From assembly GCA_949126835.1 (NCBI GenBank), contig OX421500.1:27979491-28043490 (forward strand): 64,000 nucleotides of DNA, given 5' to 3'. A program made the position numbers and the translations under genes. The DNA is from Anisus vortex. Its lineage: Eukaryota; Mollusca; Gastropoda; Planorbidae. Below, piece by piece: positions 57,146 through 64,000 of the stretch (position 1 is the stretch's first letter; the number at the start of each line of letters is the position of its first letter). The notes under the pieces were generated by a model. The model worked only from the letters and a program-made list of their open reading frames with translations. It did no database searches and had not been told where the DNA came from.

Positions 57146-57226
57146 TTAACCCTTACAGTCCCGGGCGCGTATATAGCGGAACTGAAGGCTGCATAGATAG
57201 AAGTAGGTCGTTATGGTAAGGAATAA
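57146..57226. mobile_element. Second piggyBac-like miniature element, inverted relative to the first
   Basis: TTAACCCTTACAGTCCCGGG, then CGCGTATATAGCGGAACTGA, is the reverse complement of the 42.4-kb element. The right end has decayed to GGTAAGGAATAA, so the second TTAA is lost. Confidence 0.75.
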
Positions 57227-57542
57227 AAGTATGACGGGAAGTGGGTCAATAATTATCCTTTTAAAGATTTGTCATTCACAAAGTTTTGCAAAGTTAACTA
57301 GAAAGTATTTCAACAGACGTTTAGTAAACATTAATTGTAAGCTTTTGTTTTTTGCTACGATACACTAGTTTACCAACATGTTGGATCTGTTTTGAAGTAA
57401 CAGACCACACGTTTATGTTCAATTATATGTACGCAATATTAAGGTTTTTATATCACACATGGGTACAGCGGCAGAGTACCGAATGCCATTCAGGTTAAAA
57501 AGAAGGGTGTCTGTGTGTCTACCCGACGGTAGCGAACATCAC
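57227..57542. other. Unassigned sequence
   Basis: Nothing recognised. Confidence 0.5.
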
Positions 57543-57625
57543 ATGTAGAGATGATAGTGATGGTTATTTGTAAAGCGCTAAACCTCCATGCTGTCACAAT
57601 TAGCATTCTCAGGGCACTCTTGGCC
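57543..57625 (-). mobile_element. Retroelement 3'-end fragment related to the 35.6-kb insert
   Basis: Minus-strand text AGCATGGAGGTTTAGCGCTT, then ACAAATAACCATCACTATCA, parallels AGCATGGAGTGAGGCGCG and ATATAAATGACCAATTATTA at 35677-35720. Confidence 0.6.
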
Positions 57626-57726
57626 ACAATTGTGGGTTGGATCCAATGGTTAAATTCAATTCATGCACCATTTTTTTCAAGTGTAGCTTAAGCTCAGCGC
57701 CATCTTACTTCGCTAGTCCTTTACAC

Positions 57727-57922
57727 CAGGGGTCGGCAACCTTTAGATAATAGTGTGCCGAAGTAAGAAGTCTAATTCAGTCAGCGTGCCAACAGCCTAA
57801 AAGTCATTCTGCTCTAGCACTTAGTGTCTTGTACAAGAGACGTGAAGTGACTTTTTGTAGTTCCCAATAAAAATAGTTATGTGTGCCAAGTCGGCACGCG
57901 TGCCATAGGTTGCCTTCCCCTG
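57727..57922 (+). mobile_element. Best-preserved hAT-like MITE copy
   Basis: CAGGGGTCGGCAACCT (57727-57742) is mirrored by AGGTTGCCTTCCCCTG (57907-57922), 14 of 16 matching. Flanks CTTTACAC and CTATAGAC match at 6 of 8. The interior has GTGCCGAAGTAAGAAG and GGCACGCGTGCC near the right end. Non-coding, 196 bp. Confidence 0.85.
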
Positions 57923-57930
57923 CTATAGAC

Positions 57931-58561
57931 CATTATGGGTCTTGAAAGGAAACGATGTTCAGTATTAATGTTTAGTAAAATTAAAGAAAATATTAATGAT
58001 GTATATAGACACGGATTTCAATGTTAGATTTGTTTCTGATTAGGTAAATAATATACACGTCATAATGTTGTTTTTCCTACTATAAATGCATTTATTAATT
58101 GTGCATATCTACATTATTATATGTTTACTATTAAATTAAATACTACAATAATATTTGAATGAACAAAAAAATACTTTTTATAAGGTTTACTGGTTGCGAA
58201 ACTAAACCTTTTGTATATAGGCCTACACTACCAAACTGTATTTTCATGATAAACAATTAGTGCGTCTACAGCATTTTTAAGCGGCGTACAATAGATTTCT
58301 GTGTTTCGAAATATCATAAACAACAAACAATATTTTCTTTGGTTTTCCTCAAATTATGAATTCTATTTCATATTTTCTATTGCTTTTTTTTAAAATACTT
58401 ATCTTACATCTTTAATTTCGTGTGTACGATCTTTTCCAAATACCGACATATGTAATTTCACATCTTTAGTTTCTAATTTCGTATTTCGTTTCTTATTTAT
58501 TAGTCATGTTTTCAAATGTCTACTTCTAATAGCCTTTGGAAAAAAAAAGACTTTTACTTTT
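57931..58561. other. Unassigned AT-rich sequence
   Basis: Nothing recognised. Confidence 0.5.
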
Positions 58562-58925
58562 TTTAAACAACAGATAATGACCATACTTTTATTAAACAAC
58601 AGATAATGACCATACTTTTATTAAACAACAGATAATGACCATACTTTTATTAAACAACAGATAATGACCATACTTTTATTAAACAACAGATAATGACCAT
58701 ACTTTGATTAAACAACAGATAATGACCATACTTTGATTAAACAACAGATAATGACCATACTTTTATTAAACAACAGATAATGACCATACTTTTATTAAAC
58801 AACAGATAATGACCATACTTTTATTAAACTTGATTAAACAACAGATAATGACCATACTTTGATTAAACAACAGATAATGACCATACTTTTATTAAACCAC
58901 AGATAATGACCATACTTTTATTGTC
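58562..58925. repeat. 29-bp tandem repeat, about 12 units
   Basis: TTAAACAACAGATAATGACC plus ATACTTTTA. Some units have TTTGATT instead of TTTTATT, and one junction near 58825 joins two partial units. Confidence 0.96.
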
Positions 58926-59395
58926 CACTGCCCACTGCGACAGTCTATTGTCGGACAATGAATTACAAAGTCAAGGGGAAATAACTCCAGTCATGAATCA
59001 CCACACTATTGGGCACTGTCAGCTGATCACACATTCGAGATTTACACTAATGGAGGACGGAAATGACCGAAGGAGTTGGGTTTAATGACCTCATTCTGGC
59101 ATGTATCAATCTATCCTGGCTGACAGATTCGTTATGTGGCAGTTGTTGTTTTGTGGCTATCGATTGGTCAACATTGTATCAACAATTTGTTTCCTATAAA
59201 CGGAGGTTGGTATATAAGTGACGGCGTCCTAATATAGATTACTGTAAAAATTATGCATTGCTAAATGTGCTTTTGATATTTTGATTTATAGCATACATTA
59301 AAATTAATGGATAAGAAAAAGTGCATATAGTTAAACTAACTATCCAGAGTTATGTCTGAAACTATAGAGCCAAGAAACGAAGACATTTGCAGAGG
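58926..59395. other. Unassigned sequence
   Basis: Nothing recognised. Confidence 0.5.
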
Positions 59396-59691
59396 CAATG
59401 ACTATAATAAGATGAACCGCTTGCTCTATTATTTGAGCTTATTTTTCTTTTTTCCGTACACAACTAATAAGGCTGTCTTAAATAACTTCTACGCCCCTAC
59501 GTTTGCATTCAAGGTTTGCATACAACTTTCGATTTTAATCTTAATTTTTCATTGAGAAAATCATTGCGATTAAATCAAACGGAAGTGTAGAGTACAAAAG
59601 AGAATCGGGAGTTCCGAAAAGAAGTAGATTAATTCGAGACATCAAATAGCAGAAATATTAAAGCAAGCAATATATCTCATTATAGTCTTTG
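59396..59691. mobile_element. TIR element of the CATAGACTATAATA family, copy 3
   Basis: GACTATAATAAGATGAACCG at the left and TATAGTCTTTG at the right. The interior aligns with the 23.4-kb copy (CTTGCTCTATT, GGCTGTCTTAAATAACTTCT, AACTTTCGATTTTAAT). 296 bp, without the extra segment of copy 1. Confidence 0.85.
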
Positions 59692-59875
59692 GTAGAGGCT
59701 AAGACCTAAAGAGAAAAAAAGCGCACTGTGGAATATGACAAATTAGTAGTCTTGGGTTGGCAAATCAGCAAACTTTACTAAATAAATCTTTCTTTTTACA
59801 GTGGCTGTTCACTCTATCATTGGTGACAGCCTTGTCGTAGTCCGCTCCGGTCTTCATAATATAAAACAAATGCCA

Positions 59876-60225
59876 ACAAGCTCCAGACTTTTATAAATAG
59901 ATGCTTCAGACGCTTATTAATAAAATGACAGAAGCAGGTATCGAGCGACCAGTTGTGGGCCATATCCAGGTAAAAGCCAGTCGGAAAGGAGATCGGAAAA
60001 CGAAAGTGAGGATGGATAGGGCACACCCTGAGATGATCCGAAGGCAATGTGGCCAGATAGGCATTAGACTGGAACCCCCAAGGTAAGAAATGAGTGGGCA
60101 GACCAAAGAAAACCTGGAGAAGGTCAGTCGCAAACGAGGCAATGGCTACTCGTCTAATATGGACCCAACTGAGAGGAGCTGCCCAAGATCGAGACCGATG
60201 AAGAGGTGTGATTACGGCCCTTTTC
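59876..60225 (+). pseudogene. LINE ORF2 C-terminal remnant with seven stops and no frameshift
   Basis: One continuous frame reads KLQTFINRCFRRLL at the left, then KPVGKEIGKRK, GWIGHTLR, SEGNVAR, ALDWNPQGKK and VGRPKKTWRRSVANEA, and later QLRGAAQDRDR. These are the successive motifs after the thumb region of many invertebrate LINE reverse transcriptases, ending in GRPKKTWRR. In-frame stops lie at 59926, 59971, 60007, 60034, 60058, 60091 and 60199. No indel disturbs the frame over about 105 codons. Most stops can be explained by C-to-T or G-to-A changes (for example CGA to TGA, CAG to TAG, TGG to TGA). The related 3' tail follows at 60244. Confidence 0.85.
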
Positions 60226-60243
60226 CACTAATGGGACCCCTAG

Positions 60244-60263
60244 CAATAAATCAAGTAAGTAGG
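60244..60263 (+). repeat. LINE 3' tail matching the 22-bp satellite unit
   Basis: AATAAATCAAGTAAGTA lies just after the LINE remnant, at the same relative place as the first unit (AATAAGTCAAGTAAGTC) of the 3.8-kb satellite. Confidence 0.7.
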
Positions 60264-60896
60264 CTACTGTGGCTGTTGGCAGTCACTGAGAACATTGGCG
60301 ACAAGACAAGTTAGCAGCAGCTTTAAGAACCCTGATACATTTTACTGTTGAGAAATTTGATTAATCTAAAATCTGATAAAAGATTTTCAAAACCTTACTG
60401 AATTTAGAAGTTGACAGAGGCAAATGTTGAGTTAGTTCAAGAGCTTTAGAAGTTAACAAAGTAAAAATTCGCGAATGAGATAAAGTTGACAAAATACATT
60501 TTTACATTCTTTTTTAACTTCGTATACATATTTATTGATTCTGAACATATAAATACACATCAATTATTAACCCCAACTAGGCAATTCTAATATTTACATG
60601 CATTCTTACATGCAAAATATAACAATTGATGTCAGCACGAAATCGTCATGATTTCGAAGACTATGATTTGTATAAAATTGTCTCCTTCTTTCTGTTTAAA
60701 GTGGAAGAATAATAAAAAATAAGTCGCCACTTTGTCAGATGTAAAAAAATAACAAGCGGAAGAGTAACTCTGTCTTTTTATTGATTCTCTCCCCCTTCCC
60801 TTCCACCCCTACCCCCCCTCGCTTCTCTGGCAAACAGGAAAGTTAACTTGTGTATTAAAAGTTATCTTTGGATGACATCGATATAAAAAAAAAATT
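60264..60896. other. Unassigned AT-rich sequence
   Basis: A C-rich patch near 60789-60820. Nothing else recognised. Confidence 0.5.
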
Positions 60897-60900
60897 CTAA

Positions 60901-60985
<85 letters not shown>

Positions 60986-61014
60986 CATCTATCTATCTAT
61001 CTATCTGTCTATTA
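60897..61014. repeat. CTAT tetranucleotide microsatellite, nearly 30 units
   Basis: Almost pure CTAT run with one CCAT and one CTGT unit near the right end, followed by decayed TATC-like text to about 61175. Confidence 0.97.
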
Positions 61015-61175
61015 ATGGATCTATTAATCTATTAGTCTTTTAATATATTTATCTATTCATTCACCCACTTATACATTTTGTAATGTATGTATTCGACTAT
61101 TTTTCTATTGTATTTATATTTTAAATAGGTATATAATTATTTATATATCTTTTTATCTATATATCTATTTATACA

Positions 61176-61467
61176 AGATAAATTTCGCGGCGTTGACTGG
61201 GGGAAAATAAAACAGGCCTATAAATATTTTTTTTATAAACTACAATAAACAGAAAGCAATAAATCTAAAAATTAAAATTATAATTTTTTTTTACTGAAGA
61301 CATTTGTTTTAAATATTGTAATCGGGTTAAGAAAAGACTAGTCTTTTTATTAAACAAAAAGCTAAATTGCCGGTGTTTCTATTGGATTTACAATCATTTT
61401 TTGAAAGGAATATTAGACTAATTGAAATAAAAAATGTTTAGAAAAAAGGTACAGACTAGACTATTTG
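61176..61467. other. Unassigned sequence
   Basis: Nothing recognised. Confidence 0.5.
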
Positions 61468-61535
61468 GAGAATCGAAACCGGGTCGATCGCATGGCAGTC
61501 GGATACGTAATCCATTCAACTAGATGGGACACATG
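61468..61535 (-). mobile_element. tRNA-like fragment
   Basis: The minus strand reads CTAGTTGAATGGATTACG, then TATCCGACTGCCATGCGATC and CCGGTTTCGATTCTCC, a D-arm, anticodon-arm and T-arm pattern with a B-box-like end. The acceptor stem does not close. It is a tRNA pseudogene or a SINE head of another family. Confidence 0.5.
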
Positions 61536-62407
61536 TGCTAAATTGTATGATAAAAGGTAAAGTATGAGGCAATAAGGTCACGTGTTTATAAATAAACCAA
61601 TTGGATTGGATTGGTTAAACACACACATATAGCTTTATACATTTAATATAAATAAATTAAATTAAAATTAAAACAATTAATTCTTAACAACTAAAACATG
61701 TACAAAGAGTAGAAAAAAGTTCCAAATGTAAAAAATTAACGAAAAATAGTTTGTTGTGTTTTTATGGAGAAAACCACAACATTTATTTTCCTTAGTTTAT
61801 GTGAGTAATATGTTAGCAGTAAGTATTAATTACAACAACAATCTGGAATCTGCCAATTAATGCAAATGTTTAATGTTAAAGTCAAAAGACGGGCACACAG
61901 GTGCGCACTGTTTAGCTCTCCGTGTCAAAACATAAACGTGTTTTCATGGCAACGTGTAAACAACACAATTTCATTCAAAACATTCACTTCGGAAACATAC
62001 GAAACAAATATGTTTTCGTACACCAGTATGAATGTCAGCGTTTTTAAAATGGCTTCTGTATGCTGCGGAAGTTGATATTTGTTTATCATTCATACAAGTC
62101 AAACAGATCATTAACATAATTACACGCGACTTGGACACAAGTATCTACAGCATAGTTGTGAAACTAAAATATAGGAGTATATGAGAATTTAGTATACAAT
62201 CGAAAATAAATGCGATATTTCATGAATTTTCTTTTATATTAGGATTAAACTATTTTACACCGATTTGTTCCAAATGTAACATCTAGATTCATAGCACTAA
62301 TGTAAGCCATACATATTCGAAACAGGCATATAGTGTTAGATAGAAAACATATTTAATTAGAACTAGTAGTATAATGCATACAGAAACAGTAACATATATG
62401 TAAATGC
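61536..62407. other. Unassigned AT-rich sequence
   Basis: Nothing recognised. Confidence 0.5.
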
Positions 62408-62567
62408 GTAAAGCAATACTAGTATGATATATGTACAGAATAAAGCATTAAGACAATATATGTACGGACATGTAGCAACTCCGTAGAGTAAAGCAATACT
62501 AGTATGATATATGTACAGAATAAAACATTAAGACAATATATGTACGGACATGTAGCAACTCCGGAGG
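62408..62567. repeat. 80-bp tandem duplication
   Basis: GTAAAGCAATACTAGTATGA starts at 62408 and 62488. The two copies are nearly identical up to TGTAGCAACTCCG. The second is then interrupted by the SINE at 62562. Confidence 0.95.
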
Positions 62568-62838
62568 CATGGTGGTCCTGCTGGCAGCGCGTTCGCCTGG
62601 CATACTTAATGTCCTGAGTTCGAATCCTTGTGGCTATGATTTGTTCCCGGTTCTGGATTGTGTCCCTGAATCTACCCAGCTCTGATGTACACCTAACTTT
62701 AGTTGAGGGATAAGTAAAGGAGGCTGGGCATTGTGCTGGCCACACAATCCCCTAGCACTCCGTGGCCACATAAACTGGTGAACACTGCTTCGCAGACCCT
62801 TATAAATCAATTTGGTCCGACGGGATACTTTACTTTTA
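62562..62838 (+). mobile_element. Full-length SINE
   Basis: GGAGGCATGGTGGTCCTG head, B box GAGTTCGAATCC, complete body (GTCCCTGAATCTACCCAGCT, GGCCACACAATCCCCTAGC), tail GGGATACTTTACTTTTA. TAGCAACTCC before and TAGCAGCTTCCCC after may be an imperfect target duplication. Confidence 0.92.
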
Positions 62839-63655
62839 TAGCAGCTTCCCCAGTTGGGAACGAAGGGAAAAAAAACATTGCATATGAAATACGAATATAT
62901 TTTTAAATTTAAAATCTCTATGTGTCTTTGAGAATATGTTTAGTGCTTATATGAATGGGTATGTGCTGGTATCAACATGATAAAAGTGTATTGTTAACTT
63001 TGATCTAAGACAAATACATTCCACGCTATGTGTATGAAGTACAACCAGAGATTGACTGTCATGTACGTGGAGAAATCGGGGATTTCCAGACTGCCCATCA
63101 CTTTCACTTCCCTTCAGCTTATATGAGTGTCGGTGCCATAATCTCAACACCAAACAGATTCTTGGAAAACGTCAGTCTCTCTAACGGGCGATAGGACCCG
63201 TCAAATCCTTTCCCTACCTCCCCCCCCCCAGCACTAATCTCTCGCATAGCACAGTAAATGATCCTATGCAAGCTGTAGGCCGGCTACGGTCAACTTTAGA
63301 ACGGAACTCTGGCACAACAAATGTGGAGCATCAGCACGGACTCAACACACAAGGGGCGGAAAAGTGAAAATCACGTTCAGTTATTGATCGTTTATCGATT
63401 AGACGAAACTCAAGTACTCGACTACTTGTGTGTGTGCTGGGAGGGTGGTGGAGGGGCTTATTGATTGCTTGTGTGATACTCGACTACCCGAGAGGGATCT
63501 CCTTAAACAAATAGAGAAATTGCGTACTCGATTACTAATGTAACCACTTATGCCGGACGGTCCAATAACTCTATGTGGCTTGAAGGAACTGAATGGACAC
63601 AAGTGATTTGAGGTTAAGTAGAACACAACTACAAATATATAACCCAGTAATGCAC
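62839..63655. other. Unassigned sequence
   Basis: Short minus-strand open frames only. Nothing recognised. Confidence 0.45.
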
Positions 63656-63872
63656 AGGACACAGTAAAGCAAATGACACATTAATAATACAGGACACAGT
63701 AATAACACATTACACAGTAATAACACATTACACAGTCATAACATATGGCATAGTAATAACACAGGACACAGTAATAACACATTACACAGTCATAACATAT
63801 GGCACAGTAATAACACAGGACACAATATTAACACATGACATAGTTATAACACAGGTATCAGTAACAACACAT
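63656..63872. repeat. About 17-18-bp tandem repeat, roughly 12 units
   Basis: ACACAGTAATAACACATT, GACACAGTAATAACACAG and CACAGTCATAACATATGG alternate. Confidence 0.9.
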
Positions 63873-64000
63873 ATGCTTACAACATAGAAGCTCAAAACAT
63901 TTTAAGTAAATTAATTACTGCTTAGTCCTGTCACATTATCCAAAGAATAAACACCATTGTTTAAACTAATTGTATAACCATTTCATTATGTATTATTAAA
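63873..64000. other. Unassigned sequence to window end
   Basis: Nothing recognised. Confidence 0.5.

Noticed and set aside
56900..57252. Larger piggyBac-like element beginning TTAACCCC
   Set aside because: The supposed partner end AGTGGGTCAATAA is too different and lacks TTAA.

Overview
The window looks like gene-poor, AT-rich nuclear DNA from an animal, most likely a gastropod mollusc. I infer this from a tRNA-headed SINE whose body resembles SINEs I recall from freshwater snails such as Biomphalaria, and from snail-like LINE, hAT-like and piggyBac-like remnants. I could not check the species. I find no convincing host protein-coding exon, no functional tRNA or rRNA, and no bacterial-style operon or CRISPR array. 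The long open frames come from tandem repeats whose period is a multiple of three.

Two classes of sequence explain most of the window. The first is tandem repeats, which add up to a little over a fifth of it. The largest are a 22-bp array (about 3.8-6.0 kb), a 25-bp array (34.4-35.3 kb) and a 27-bp array of about 166 units (50.9-55.3 kb). The second is dispersed mobile elements: about 22 copies of one SINE family on both strands, three recognisable LINE coding remnants plus a possible LINE 5' segment, a 1.26-kb hAT-like element with a perfect 8-bp target duplication, four small hAT-like MITE copies, three copies of a 0.3-0.44-kb terminal-inverted-repeat element, and two tiny piggyBac-like elements.

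Layout: 0-6 kb has a 24-bp array, SINEs, and a LINE end that runs into the 22-bp array. 6-20 kb has scattered SINEs, a composite repeat, a MITE and an RNase H-type LINE remnant. 20-32 kb has GA-rich DNA, MITEs, SINEs with target duplications, a candidate solo LTR and a TA-rich compound satellite. 32-37 kb is a nested cluster: hAT element, 25-bp array, LINE reverse transcriptase remnant with an insertion, then a SINE. 37-50 kb has many short arrays and the second composite repeat. 50-55 kb is the 27-bp satellite. 55-64 kb has GA-rich DNA, MITEs, a LINE remnant with seven in-frame stops, and a full SINE.

The most informative observations concern how repeats arise. One satellite starts inside a LINE 3' end, another appears to derive from a dispersed repeat, and the 27-bp satellite carries two successive higher-order periods (47 and 42 units) that I checked by coordinate arithmetic. 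I found no new gene system; everything recognisable is mobile-element or satellite DNA.
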